Both the position numbers and the translations under genes were made by a program. The notes under the pieces were generated by a model. The model was not told the origin of the DNA, ran no database searches, and saw only the letters and a list, made by a program, of their open reading frames with translations. 64,000 nt of DNA, taken from contig CP136052.1 of the NCBI GenBank assembly GCA_032620915.1, positions 3,108,001-3,172,000 on the forward strand, in the 5' to 3' direction. Positions 43,837 to 52,437 of this stretch are shown in pieces (position 1 is the stretch's first letter; each line of letters opens with the position of its first letter). This stretch comes from Oscillospiraceae bacterium NTUH-002-81. Lineage in GTDB: Bacteria; Bacillota; Clostridia; Lachnospirales; Lachnospiraceae.

Positions 43837-43905
43837 ACCTGTTTTTTGCGGTCTTTCGGATGGCCTATCTTCTCCTTCACTCCATCCGGCACCTCCTCAT
43901 TTTGG
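43837..43905 (-). pseudogene. 3' remnant of the WIDRRE-family gene
   Basis: About 70 bases match the 3' end of the gene at 47845-48624 (EEVPDGVKEKIGHPKDRKK). Nothing else of that gene is left here. It is evidence for an earlier duplication of the family. Confidence 0.55.
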
Positions 43906-43910
43906 GCATA

Positions 43911-43944
43911 AAAATACCCCGTCAGATTTTTCCAACGGGGTTTT
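43911..43944 (-). terminator. Terminator of the Phd/RelE operon
   Basis: ACCCCGT and ACGGGGT pair perfectly with a 12-base loop, flanked by A and T runs, 8 bases behind the stop codon of the RelE-like toxin gene. Confidence 0.75.
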
Positions 43945-43952
43945 CAGTTAAT

Positions 43953-44273
43953 TCAGTTTCCCGGAAAAAGTAGTCTCATATAATCTCTGCCACCGTAAAT
44001 CACACGGTCAACATAAACCACATTGTTTGGTCTTAAACGGTAAAAGGCAAGATAGTTTTTGAACACAACATAACGATATCCACTATCCAGTCCGTTTTCA
44101 AATTCCAGCTTTGCGCCAGATTCAGGAAAGGCTGCGATTCCGTCCACTTTATCCATGATGCCATTTACAGTGTTTTGAGCAGCGCTCGGATTGCAGAGTT
44201 CAACCTCAATATAATCCCATATCTCATCAAGGTCCTTCAATGCTCTCGGAGAATAGTCAATCTTACTTTGCAT
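43953..44273 (-). CDS. RelE/ParE-family toxin
   Basis: A 106-residue protein: IDYSPRALKDLDEIWDYIE, VDGIAAFPESGAKLE, YRYVVFKNYLAFYRLRPN, VDRVIYGGRDYMRLLFP. This is the RelE/ParE fold with the typical Y-R-x-F strand and the C-terminal Y-x-G-R-D-x-x-x-L motif. It should act on mRNA or gyrase. The start is the ATG at 44273 or the GTG at 44279, both overlapping or touching the antitoxin gene end (44263). It is the second gene of the pair. Confidence 0.88.
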   Translation of the reverse strand: MQSKIDYSPRALKDLDEIWDYIEVELCNPSAAQNTVNGIMDKVDGIAAFPESGAKLEFENGLDSGYRYVVFKNYLAFYRLRPNNVVYVDRVIYGGRDYMRLLFPGN

Positions 44274-44553
44274 TTGCACGGGCCCTGAAGTGGTTTCTTA
44301 CATCTTCCGAAGAAATCCAGCCTTCTTCCTCTCCTGATCTTCTGCCCTCTGCCAGTTCACACATCAGGCGAAGCTGTGCCTGCATCCGATCATACTTTTC
44401 TGCTTTTTCTCTCTGTTCTTCTTGTTCATCAATATTCATAACTGTATAGCAGCCACGACCATTTTTTGTGAGATATAAAGGCTTCCCAACCTGAACAGTT
44501 TCGAGAACAGTCGCATAGTTTCTCAAATCGGAAATCGGTTTGATGTTCGGCAT
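44263..44553 (-). CDS. Phd/YefM-type antitoxin
   Basis: A 96-residue protein starting MPNIKPISDLRNYATVLETV, the typical Phd/YefM opening, with LYLTKNGRGCYTVMNIDE. The C-terminus binds the toxin and is disordered and charged (EEEGWISSEDVRNHF). AAAGGGGG seven bases before the ATG at 44553 decides the start. A strong promoter lies 30 bases upstream. Together with the RelE-like gene it forms a complete module. Confidence 0.88.
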   Translation of the reverse strand: MPNIKPISDLRNYATVLETVQVGKPLYLTKNGRGCYTVMNIDEQEEQREKAEKYDRMQAQLRLMCELAEGRRSGEEEGWISSEDVRNHFRARANAK

Positions 44554-44584
44554 AATAAAGCCCCCTTTCATGGTTTCTGTCTTT

Positions 44585-44613
44585 ATTATACCTCTTGCTT
44601 GTGATAAATTCAA
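44585..44613 (-). promoter_or_regulatory. Promoter of the Phd/RelE module
   Basis: TTGAAT (44608-44613) and a perfect TATAAT (44585-44590) stand exactly 17 bases apart on the minus strand, 32 bases before the antitoxin start. Confidence 0.7.
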
Positions 44614-44916
44614 CATCTTATTTGGTGCTAAATTCTACAATCATCAATCAGAAGGCATCCATGTTTTGCATGAGCTTCCGCATCATCCAGTAGACGCCTA
44701 CCAAATGAACCGTTCCTGTCATAGCGCCGGAGAACTTGACCTTTTCACGCTACAGGAGAGGATGGGTGAGTTTGAACAGGCACTGGTTGACAAGGAGTTA
44801 AGTGCCCTTACGGAGAATATCAAGGTATTCCGTAACGCTCTTTCCATCCGGTTTCTGATTATTACTATCAGTCTGCTTTTTTTGGCTAATTTCCACATCA
44901 CTCATATGCAGATTCC

Positions 44917-46164
44917 TCATCCCAAAAGCCAGTCGATGACATTCACAACTTTTATACCATCGTAATTTCCGAGTGAAAATCGATCCAGTGTCAGGACAAT
45001 TTTTTCATAATTATCCTGAATGCTCCGCAACGGTCTCATCTCTCTCTCAAAGGTTTCTTCCGCCGTCATATCAGCAGTTACCTGATAATAGGTAAGCACG
45101 CCTTCCTTCTGTGTCACAAAGTCAACCTCAGTAGAACCATATTTTCCGATGTTGACTTTGCCGCCCCTTCGTGAAAGTTCAAGATACACAATGTTCTCAA
45201 TGGTAAATCTAAGATCATATCGCTTTCTCGGAAGAATGTGGTTTCTGATTCCCATATCTACCATGTAAAACTTATTGTTGACCTTTAAGAGCTGCTTTCC
45301 CACAATGTCAAATCGCTCCACAGGATAAAAAATGAAAGACTCTATCAGGGCTTCAACATAATCGCTGACTGTGTTTTGGGATACTTTTCTGCCCGCTGAG
45401 GTCAGATAGTCGGTTATACTTTTCATTGATACCGGGCTGCCGATAACGCTTGACAGATACCTGGCAATTGTCTTTAGTAACGCAATATCTGTGATTTTTC
45501 GTTTTCCGCCCTCTTTTTCCCTTCTTGCCTGACGCTGCTCAATATCTTTTACAATAACGGTATTGTAGATTTCCTCTAAATACTGATCTATTTTTTCAAC
45601 CGTGCGGTTCATTACTGCCACATACGGAATTCCACCAGTTTTCATAAACTCTGCAAAAGCTTCCTCTTTTGCCATACCTGTCACCGCCATATACTCACGG
45701 AAAGAAAGCGGCAGCATCTTGATCTCTGTGTACCTTCCTGACAAAAGCGTTGCAAGCTCACTTGACAGCATATATGCATTGGAGCCTGTGATATAAACAT
45801 CCACATGGTCTCTGATATAAAGACTGTCAATCACTTTCTCGAATGATGGAACTTCCTGAACCTCATCCAAAAAGATGTACGTCATCTTATCAGCACACAG
45901 ACGTTCTTTGAGATAGTTGTACAGCTTCATATAATCTTTTAAAGGTTCGTAATCCAGATTTTCAAAATTGATAGAGATAATCTGTTCCGGTGTGACTCCA
46001 TTCGCTAAGAGTCTCTGCTGATACTGTTCCAGAAGTACAGATTTTCCACAGCGACGGATTCCGGTCACGACTTTGATCTGCTGCTCGTCTTTCCATGCCC
46101 AAAGCTGGTCAAGATATTCTTTTCGTTCAACGTGGGTTATGCGTTGGGGTTGGCTTCCTTCCAA
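44917..46164 (-). CDS. AAA+ ATPase with DUF4143 domain
   Basis: About 415 residues: Walker A VVTGIRRCGKSVLLEQYQQ (near residue 35), Walker B MTYIFLDEVQEV, sensor YITGSNAYMLSSELATLLSGRY, then the C-terminal DUF4143 part (NTVIVKDIEQR, VSQNTVSDYVEALIESFIFY, GSTEVDFVTQKEG with the Asp of a nuclease-like fold). Such AAA_14/DUF4143 ATPases are common in gut anaerobes, often in several copies, and their role is unknown; some seem to come with mobile islands. The first codon is a TTG at 46164 overlapping the small gene before it by 28 bases. Confidence 0.85.
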   Translation of the reverse strand: MEGSQPQRITHVERKEYLDQLWAWKDEQQIKVVTGIRRCGKSVLLEQYQQRLLANGVTPEQIISINFENLDYEPLKDYMKLYNYLKERLCADKMTYIFLDEVQEVPSFEKVIDSLYIRDHVDVYITGSNAYMLSSELATLLSGRYTEIKMLPLSFREYMAVTGMAKEEAFAEFMKTGGIPYVAVMNRTVEKIDQYLEEIYNTVIVKDIEQRQARREKEGGKRKITDIALLKTIARYLSSVIGSPVSMKSITDYLTSAGRKVSQNTVSDYVEALIESFIFYPVERFDIVGKQLLKVNNKFYMVDMGIRNHILPRKRYDLRFTIENIVYLELSRRGGKVNIGKYGSTEVDFVTQKEGVLTYYQVTADMTAEETFEREMRPLRSIQDNYEKIVLTLDRFSLGNYDGIKVVNVIDWLLG

Positions 46165-46385
46165 GCCTCGTATTCATCGATCAGCTCCGCTTCTTCGATG
46201 ACCTGCCAGACGCTGCAAAACCGAATCCTCTGCTTTTCGATTTCCTCTGCCGCCCTGCAAAGGCTTCCGAGGTCGTTGCAGCTAATTGTCATGTCCTGCT
46301 TGAAGGCGATCTCGATGCCGATCAGCTCCCGCTCGGTGACTGCCGCCTGAATGCTGGTAAGGTAGGTTTTTGCTTTGTTCGTCAT
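46137..46385 (-). CDS. Small hypothetical protein
   Basis: An 82-residue acidic protein starting MTNKAKTYLTSIQAAVTERELIG, with helix content and a conserved-looking IRFCSVWQVIEEAELIDEYEAW. GGAGG stands nine bases before the ATG at 46385. It overlaps the AAA+ ATPase gene by 28 bases. No family recognised. Confidence 0.5.
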   Translation of the reverse strand: MTNKAKTYLTSIQAAVTERELIGIEIAFKQDMTISCNDLGSLCRAAEEIEKQRIRFCSVWQVIEEAELIDEYEAWKEANPNA

Positions 46386-46551
46386 AGTCTGTATCCTCCG
46401 TGTGTTTTGTTTTCCGTGGAGCTTTTCCCCCTTCGGTGTCTGTATATTACCGTCACTTCGGCACACTATCAAGCGGCTATACTATACGATCATCTTCCCG
46501 GAATACCGGGCAGAATGTACATTACTCTGCATCTTCGGCATCCTGCTCCAT

Positions 46552-47167
46552 GGACATCACCGCCAAACACGCCGCACCGGATAAAGACGGTGTACGCATC
46601 GCAGAGCTGGATGAGGAATCTTTCCGTTATCTCCTCTGGGATCACAAGCCACTCACAGACTTCTGGATGACCGGCCCCGGCACCGTCAAGCGGCTAGAAA
46701 AGCACGGCATCCATACGATGGGCGAGCTGGCCTATTTCAGTACCGTCAATCAGGATATCTTATATAAAATACTCCATGCTTCCCGCCCGGAGCCACCGCA
46801 TGATCATCCCCGGATGCCGATGTCAAATCGCGCTAAAATCTTCTCTCCGTTTGCCGCCTTACGAGGCTATGAGGATGAGATTGCTTCTGAGGGCAGGGAT
46901 CACCTGAAAGGAAATAGAATCGAACTGTCTGAAGAAGGCAAGGAAGTTCTGAACCAAAAGATCAGCCAGCTTCGGAAGGGACAAGAGATCACAATAAAAT
47001 ATTTCACAGACGGCTACTATGAAGATATAGCCGAGGTACTGGATGCTGTGGATGCGATAAACAAAGAACTGCGAATTTACACAGGCTTTATAAATGATAC
47101 CGGCAAAGAGCTGCCGACCATTATTGCATTTGAAGATATATCAGAGATTGGGGTGAATATGACTTGA
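46552..47167 (+). pseudogene. Y-family DNA polymerase fragment fused to a YolD-like protein
   Basis: The first 80 codons (DITAKHAAPDKDGVRIAELDE, WDHKPLTDFWMTGPGTVKRLEKHGIHTMGELA) are the middle of an UmuC/DinB-type polymerase around its thumb domain; palm, fingers and little finger are missing. After PEPPHDHPR the frame continues as a YolD-like protein: MSNRAKIFSPFAALRGYEDEI, RIELSEEGKEVLNQKISQL, QEITIKYFTDGYYEDI. YolD is usually encoded beside umuC in Firmicutes error-prone repair operons. The ATG at 46820 could start YolD alone, but lacks a clear ribosome binding site. Confidence 0.65.
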
Positions 47168-47334
47168 ATTACTGTTTTTGCGATGCCTGCCGCTACTGCT
47201 TCTCTGCGGAGAAGCTGCCAGACCACTGCCCAGACTGCGGAGCACAAATATATAAGGAGAGGTCAGCGGTACACTTGGCGAATAAAAATGAAATAGAGGA
47301 ATTGCTCAGAATACGAGCTGAAGATAATAACTGA
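47164..47334 (+). CDS. Small zinc-ribbon protein
   Basis: A 56-residue frame begins with a TTG (47164) overlapping the stop of the YolD-like gene and a GGGGTG eight bases upstream. It has two cysteine pairs: CFCDACRYC and CPDCG, a rubredoxin-like zinc ribbon, and a charged helical tail. Coupling with the YolD-like gene suggests a shared mRNA. Function unknown. Confidence 0.5.
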   Translation: MNYCFCDACRYCFSAEKLPDHCPDCGAQIYKERSAVHLANKNEIEELLRIRAEDNN

Positions 47335-47478
47335 CCAGCGCCCCACTGTGTATCACTCACAGCGAGGGCTTTTTTGAACTTCAGGAGTTTATTTTATTTC
47401 TGTCACAAACTATATATCAAGAGCCTCCATCATGAGTCGTATCCCGACTTTCAGACCTTCCTCAAAAGCGGTCTTCTC

Positions 47479-47757
47479 CTATGCGCAACACACCGTCCCC
47501 TGCCGGTCCATAATCTTTTCCCAGAGTGGGATCTTATCGCCGACATAGTCATCTACGAGCCTATCCATTCCTTCCAAGCCGTGCAGCCACTCTTCCAGTT
47601 CCTTTTCTTTGGCCTTTGCTGCTTTCCCGGCAACTGTGTTTTTCTCTACTGGGTTGTTCTCCGTGTAATGCTCGTAGATCAGATCAAGCAGGTTCTCCAC
47701 CGGTGGATAATACTCCGGCTCTGTTTTCTTCAAATACTCCTCCAGCATTTTCTTCAA
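47479..47757 (-). CDS. Hypothetical acidic protein
   Basis: A 92-residue acidic helical protein (start near KKMLEEYLKKTEPEYYP, end RQGTVCCA). The start is a TTG at 47757 or the ATG at 47748; neither has a strong ribosome binding site. No domain recognised. It may be a gene or a remnant, since the area is full of broken genes. Confidence 0.45.
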   Translation of the reverse strand: MKKMLEEYLKKTEPEYYPPVENLLDLIYEHYTENNPVEKNTVAGKAAKAKEKELEEWLHGLEGMDRLVDDYVGDKIPLWEKIMDRQGTVCCA

Positions 47758-47844
47758 TTTTTCTATAATGCTACCATCCTTCCCAACTGAGATTCACATC
47801 CTCAGTTACGGCACATCTTACCGTAGACTTTTGCACATAGCAAC

Positions 47845-48624
47845 CTATTTTTTGCGGTCTTTCGGATGCCCCATCTTCTCCTTCACTTCATCCGGCACCT
47901 CGATCAGTCCGAACCGATAGAACATCCCGTAGATGTAAGTCACTCCCCGGATGTCCCCCAGAGCTTTGGGTCTCTCTACTACTTCACCTTTTATATTTCC
48001 CAGTGCCAAAACTATAGAGTTCCACGCCAGACTCTTGCTTTTCTCCCGGCGGTCGATCCAGAGTTCTTTTGTGTATTCACCGTTCCTGCCTTTCCGTACC
48101 TCATAAGAAAATGGCAACCCGGAGTAGGTTTTGAATTTCACACCAGCATAAGCCACAACCACACCCCAAAAGTTTTCTTCTGTCTGATCAGCCCTCCAAC
48201 GCTTCATCGCTCTGTATCTCCGTTGCCGCTCTGCTCCAATACTAATCTTATCTTCCTCTGTACCGGGGAAGTACACGCCTTTCTGATATGGTAGGTACGA
48301 GGTAACGGAAGCTTTGGAGAGTTGAAGAGCATTTGCGGTTGAGAGTATGGAGTTTTTGTAGTCTTGTGTTTCTCGATACTCCTCAAAGGTATCCTGTACC
48401 TTCTCCGCCACATCCGACTCATACACACCGGCCGTGATGAGTAGCTTTCGTACTTTGATAGGGTTTAAGTTCAGCGCATCGCCGATGGCCTGCAAAGACA
48501 TCTCAGAATCATAAAGCGCCACAGCCGCATCCATCTGCTCTTTCAGATTCTTCACGGCATCGTACTCCGGCTTCAACTTCTTCCGACCACCGCCGGGTTT
48601 TCTTGTCTTCTTCATTTTACTCAT
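47845..48624 (-). CDS. Conserved protein of unknown function with N-terminal HTH (WIDRRE family, long form)
   Basis: A 259-residue protein. The N-terminus is basic (KMKKTRKPGGGRKKLKPEYD), followed by two helix-turn-helix-like stretches (SLQAIGDALNLNPIKVRKLLITAG and LSTANALQLSKASVTSYLPY). The C-terminal 120 residues repeat the core of the gene at 35324 (TYSGLPFSYEVRKGRNGEYTKELWIDRRE, RPKALGDIRGVTYIYGMFYRFGLIE). The arrangement suggests a DNA-binding replication or recombination-like protein of a former mobile unit. It overlaps the VOC gene by 8 bases. Confidence 0.65.
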   Translation of the reverse strand: MSKMKKTRKPGGGRKKLKPEYDAVKNLKEQMDAAVALYDSEMSLQAIGDALNLNPIKVRKLLITAGVYESDVAEKVQDTFEEYRETQDYKNSILSTANALQLSKASVTSYLPYQKGVYFPGTEEDKISIGAERQRRYRAMKRWRADQTEENFWGVVVAYAGVKFKTYSGLPFSYEVRKGRNGEYTKELWIDRREKSKSLAWNSIVLALGNIKGEVVERPKALGDIRGVTYIYGMFYRFGLIEVPDEVKEKMGHPKDRKK

Positions 48625-49000
48625 GCAGCTCTAGCGGCAGTCCATCCGGGTCATGGAAGAAAGTCATCTTTTTTCCGGTATAATCATCGACTCGAATCGG
48701 CTCACATTCAATGCCAACTTCTGCCAGTTCATTCACCGTCTGCTCCACGCTATCCACGCAGAACGCAAGATGACGCAGGCCACAGGCCTCCGGGCGGTTC
48801 ACACGCTTCGGCGGATTTTCCTCAGCGAAAATCTCCAGCTCTGTGTACTCGTTAACACGAAGATCCAGCTTCCAGTCTTTACGCTCTGGGCGATAGTTTT
48901 CCCTGATGACAGAGAAGCCCAGCTTGTTCACATAGAAATCCTTTGCGGCTTCGTAGTCAGATACGATGATTGCAATGTGGTGTATTTTAGATAAGTTCAT
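48617..49000 (-). CDS. VOC-family (glyoxalase-like) protein
   Basis: A 127-residue vicinal-oxygen-chelate protein: KIHHIAIIVSDYEAAKDFYVNKLGFSVI, LRVNEYTELEIFA, LRHLAFCVDSVEQTVNEL and FFHDPDGLPLELHE. Metal ligands are the His of HHIAI, Glu of ELEIF, His of LRHLAF and the last Glu in PLELHE. It resembles the YaeR/SMU1112c group of uncertain substrate. The ATG at 49000 has AGGAG 10 bases in front. Confidence 0.88.
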   Translation of the reverse strand: MNLSKIHHIAIIVSDYEAAKDFYVNKLGFSVIRENYRPERKDWKLDLRVNEYTELEIFAEENPPKRVNRPEACGLRHLAFCVDSVEQTVNELAEVGIECEPIRVDDYTGKKMTFFHDPDGLPLELHE

Positions 49001-49119
49001 TATTCTCACACTCCTTTTTTATTTTCGTTATAAACTATATAGCTACCTTCAAAATATACCGTGTGAACTCCTAGAGTTCAGTTTGTCCACACGGCATTTA
49101 TTTTTTCTTGTGTTCTTGT

Positions 49120-49452
49120 TTATTTCAGTTTTTCAAGGATCTCATCCGCGCTCATACCGCTGGCCAGCAACTTCTTCAGCACTGCTTCAGCTTCAGCCTT
49201 CTTAGCTTCTTCAGCGGTCTTAGCATCTGCCTTTGCCTTCTTCGCTTCCAGCGTTGCCACTTCTTTTTCGACCTTCTTCAGAGCAGTCTTCTTCTCTTTC
49301 AGATCAGCCTTCAAAGTGTCAATGTTTGCGGTGATGGATGCAATCTCAGCAGTCAGGGAAGTGATAGATTCCTGTTTCTCCGCGATTTAGGATGCGTAGT
49401 CTTTGGTGATATTGGTTTTGGGACGGTTTTTGCTGCCTTTCGTTCTTGGCAT
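49120..49452 (-). pseudogene. Coiled-coil protein gene with nonsense mutation
   Basis: In one frame the gene reads MPRTKGSKNRPKTNITKDYAS, then TAA, then IAEKQESITSLTAEIASITAN and a long Lys/Glu/Ala coiled coil ending ASGMSADEILEKLK. A CAA to TAA change at codon 20 explains the stop. The N-terminal TKGSKNRPK is like an AT-hook or histone-like tail. The downstream part remains open from an internal ATG at 49314, but without a ribosome binding site. Confidence 0.6.
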
Positions 49453-49516
49453 GGTGATAACCTCTTTCCTTTTTAATAGTTTAAGTATAGAACTATGTGG
49501 AATAACGGATACAATA

Positions 49517-50768
49517 TTACTGTTGAGCCGCTGGCAATTCCATAACATTTAAGTATTTATATAGTTCATATAATCGCTCTAATGCGGTATCATAAAGCCG
49601 TCGATAATCTTGAAAATCAGTCAATCCAAATGTGCTTAATATATTCTGCTTTCTCTGCTCAATATTTTCTTGCGGTAGCAAATGCGCAAAGCAAATTCTT
49701 AAATCATTCAGTGAGTACAACGGGCCTATAATTTTCTTTGCTTTTTTCTTCATCCTCAACACAAGCAATAATTCCCTGTAAAAGTTTTCTTGTCTGTGTT
49801 GAATTATTCGGTAATGTTCCGTTCAACTTTTTATATAGTGATCTCAATCCATCTCCACTAATACCCTCGTTTAACAAACCATCTAACAATATCATGTTTT
49901 CACGAAGTTCACTTTCAGAATAGTTAAGCGGCTTTCGGATTCGATTTGCCGATAACTCACATTCATTTTCCAAATGGAATAAATCTATCCCATATATATT
50001 TTTTACTCTTTGGTAAAATAGATTTCTAAGGGATATAATTCTTTTTTCAATAATTGGTTCACTAAATACACAGTTTAATTGTGCCTGATATAACTCCGTA
50101 TCAACAATACAATGGTCTGATGGAATATTATATGATTTCAACCATAATACTGCTCTGTCATCCTTGTCAATTTCGTCCAAATCTCCAAGGAATAGAATCA
50201 CCTTATCATTTTTATTAATTCCAAATGGAATATTCCACTCGTACTGATACCCACCAGTTCCTTTTTCCGCTATGGTTCCATAGCTTTCCGAAAAGAAATT
50301 CAGTTCATAGTCACTATCATTATAAAATATGCCCAAAACCTTTCTGTCAAAAAAGACAGGACAGGAAAAGCCTTCTGGATGAGTTGGATCAAGGTCAATG
50401 CCCAATCCAGGAATACTCAAATCTCGTGAATCATATTTATAGTCTGCATCTTCCGCCCACTCAAAACGGTGATCACCTTTCATCGTGATTCGACATGCAT
50501 TCTGATTTCTTTTTTCCAGTTGAAAATATGCTCTATACAATTCTTGCGGAATATCTGGGCATAAGCATTTTCTTCCACAATTGTTGCACCCCATTATGGG
50601 ACAATCAACAACTTCTATATGATAATTTCCAATATCAACAGTTACCGTTTCTAATTTCATTTCACGGCGTGCCCCACAAGAACAATCTGCGCCAGTAATT
50701 TCCCGCATTGCCACAGGATCATTGTACACTTTCTCAAATTCAGCCAAATCTTTGTATTTGAAATACAT
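49517..50768 (-). pseudogene. Hypothetical zinc-binding protein, frameshifted
   Basis: The main frame (50768 to 49704) has a Cys-rich N-terminus (CSCGARREMKLETV, CPIMGCNNCGRKCLCPD) which may bind two zinc ions, then a beta-rich domain (FSCPVFFDRKVLGIFYNDSDYELNFF) and a helical C-terminus. It stops after EDEEKSK, while an overlapping frame continues KKIIGPLYSLNDLRICFAHLL to 49517. The switch point is a run of six A (49742-49747); with five A a single protein of about 417 residues results. AGGGAG decides the start at 50768. No family recognised. Confidence 0.6.
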
Positions 50769-50823
50769 CGCCGTCTCCCTTTCCATTTTCATCACATCTT
50801 CGCCGATCATAAGGTCGTTGCCT

Positions 50824-50882
50824 GCTGCTCACCACGAAGAGGTGTGTGATTATTACGAGCAGCGTAGGGAGCTACCGCTCCC
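50824..50882. repeat. Two adjacent hairpins between the zinc protein and vanZ
   Basis: GCTGCTC pairs with GAGCAGC (50824-50863) and encloses an inner hairpin CACC/GGTG; directly after it GGGAGC-TACC-GCTCCC (50867-50882) forms a perfect stem. No T run follows on either strand. The element may be the RNA end of the vanZ transcript or a small mobile repeat. Confidence 0.45.
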
Positions 50883-50906
50883 AGTAGATCACAATTTCAG
50901 CCAGTT

Positions 50907-51518
50907 TTACAGACGCTTTCTTGCCTTCATCGTCGCATAGTACACCAATCCACCTACTACTCCACCGACTGTGTTGTAGAATATGTCTGATAGTTGGAAT
51001 GTTCCTAGCCGTAGCAGTAGCTGTAGCATCTCTATGCTTATCGAAAAGATAAATGCTATCTTTCCGCTATTGCACAGTATCTTCTTCCAGCCGTTTCCTA
51101 TCTTTTCTTCGAATGTCCACATCGCTACAGCTGAAAACGGCACCATCATAATTACGTTCTCGATGCACTCGGTGGTCAGCTTCTGTTCGCCATTCACAGT
51201 CTCCCAGAAGCCCCAGCCACCCATGACATCGGATAAAGGATTCATCCAAAGATTGCGGTTTAACAGAGTTCGGAACAGAATAAGTGAAGTCACAAAGGCC
51301 AGGAAGAACAGTTTCCGAAAGAACACACTCTCCTTGAACTTCTGATACCATGTCACTATGGCATTCTTCCAACCTTTGCCGGCTTCGGTAGGTTCATAAG
51401 CATAAAGATAGAAAAACATGGCAAGGAAGGAAAGCAGGAGTGAAAAGCCAAACGGCTCATACAGAGCAGTCAGGACGTTTGTGAGGATCTTTCCGAGTAA
51501 ATCAATCGTTTCTTTCAT
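50907..51518 (-). CDS. VanZ-family membrane protein
   Basis: The 203-residue protein has four to five membrane helices (FGFSLLLSFLAMFFYLYAY, LFFLAFVTSLILFRTLL, NVIMMVPFSAVAMWTF, IAFIFSISIEMLQLLLRLGTF) and the VanZ signature residues in N-V-I-M-M-V-P-F and E-M-L-Q ... G-T-F-Q-L-S-D-I. VanZ-like proteins occur beside polysaccharide and teicoplanin-resistance genes; activity unknown. It is the last gene of the nucleotidyltransferase unit (6 bases gap). Confidence 0.85.
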   Translation of the reverse strand: MKETIDLLGKILTNVLTALYEPFGFSLLLSFLAMFFYLYAYEPTEAGKGWKNAIVTWYQKFKESVFFRKLFFLAFVTSLILFRTLLNRNLWMNPLSDVMGGWGFWETVNGEQKLTTECIENVIMMVPFSAVAMWTFEEKIGNGWKKILCNSGKIAFIFSISIEMLQLLLRLGTFQLSDIFYNTVGGVVGGLVYYATMKARKRL

Positions 51519-51524
51519 CGTCGT

Positions 51525-52427
51525 TTACAGATCACTAAACAGATCAGCCTTGTACCCACCGTTCTCCAGCATCTTCTTGAAACTGTTCTTTACAGCTGCG
51601 ACATCTTCATGGTAGGTCATACCATACCATGTATCATTGGTTTTCAGAACCTTCACTGACATCTTTCCCTGATCCAGCAGTTCGCCGATGAAGATAGGAA
51701 TCAGATACTCTGCTTTCAAAGGATTACCCGGCACTTCTTTCTCAAAGAACTCCTTGAAGCCCTCCTCCAGCACATCCAAGAAATCTGGTGTCAATCCCCA
51801 CATGTTCATAGAAACCAGAGAATTTACATCAACAGCCACACCGTCTGCTTCTGCTCCATCTGTGGTCTTCACGATGTTCTTGGTCTCCACAACCTCAGTC
51901 AAGTTTCCATTCTCATCCATCTTGCAGATACCACGAGTCACACCACCGTTATCTGACAGAGTGTTCTTCAGAACGAAACCAGCCATGCAGGACTTGCCGC
52001 CATTCACCAGATACTCATGGACTGCCTTAAATCCTTCCTTGCCGTAGTAATCGTCTGCATTAATGACGATAAACGTAGTCTTGATGACCTCCTTTGCCGC
52101 AAGCACAGCCTGACCGGTTCCCCACGGCTTTGTACGACCTTCCGGCAGAGTTCCCGGGATATCATTAATATCCTGGAAAGCGTAGTCTACAGTTACATTG
52201 TGAGAGGAACAAATGGAGGCAATGCGGTCACCAATAACCTCTTTGAACTCCTTCTCGATATCCTTACGGATAATAAATACTACATGGTTGAAGCCTGCTT
52301 CAATCGCATCATGGATTGAGTAGTCCATGATGATATGTCCAGCATCATCCACTGGCTCCAACTGCTTGATTCCTGTTCCAAAACGGCTGCCGATTCCGGC
52401 GGCCATGATAAGTAATGTTGTTTTCAT
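51525..52427 (-). CDS. Sugar-1-phosphate nucleotidyltransferase, paralogue 2
   Basis: A 300-residue NTP-transferase closely related to the gene at 20929: AAGIGSRFGTGIKQLEPV, FNHVVFIIRKDIEKEFKEVIG, GTGQAVLAAKEV, INADDYYGKEGF, SLVSMNMWGLTPDFLDVLEEGF. It should make an NDP-sugar for the polysaccharide cluster it stands in. It follows the ferredoxin gene by 10 bases and precedes vanZ by 6. Confidence 0.82.
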   Translation of the reverse strand: MKTTLLIMAAGIGSRFGTGIKQLEPVDDAGHIIMDYSIHDAIEAGFNHVVFIIRKDIEKEFKEVIGDRIASICSSHNVTVDYAFQDINDIPGTLPEGRTKPWGTGQAVLAAKEVIKTTFIVINADDYYGKEGFKAVHEYLVNGGKSCMAGFVLKNTLSDNGGVTRGICKMDENGNLTEVVETKNIVKTTDGAEADGVAVDVNSLVSMNMWGLTPDFLDVLEEGFKEFFEKEVPGNPLKAEYLIPIFIGELLDQGKMSVKVLKTNDTWYGMTYHEDVAAVKNSFKKMLENGGYKADLFSDL

Positions 52428-52437
52428 AACTCTCTCC

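Noticed and set aside
44653..44916. Open plus frame with CHSAGELDLFTLQERMGEFEQALVDKELSALTENIK
   Set aside because: It reads like a protein fragment, but has no start, no ribosome binding site and no family I know; it may be a remnant. Too weak to list as a gene.
50824..50882. tRNA gene
   Set aside because: Two hairpins only, no acceptor stem and no T-loop sequence (GTTCGA).
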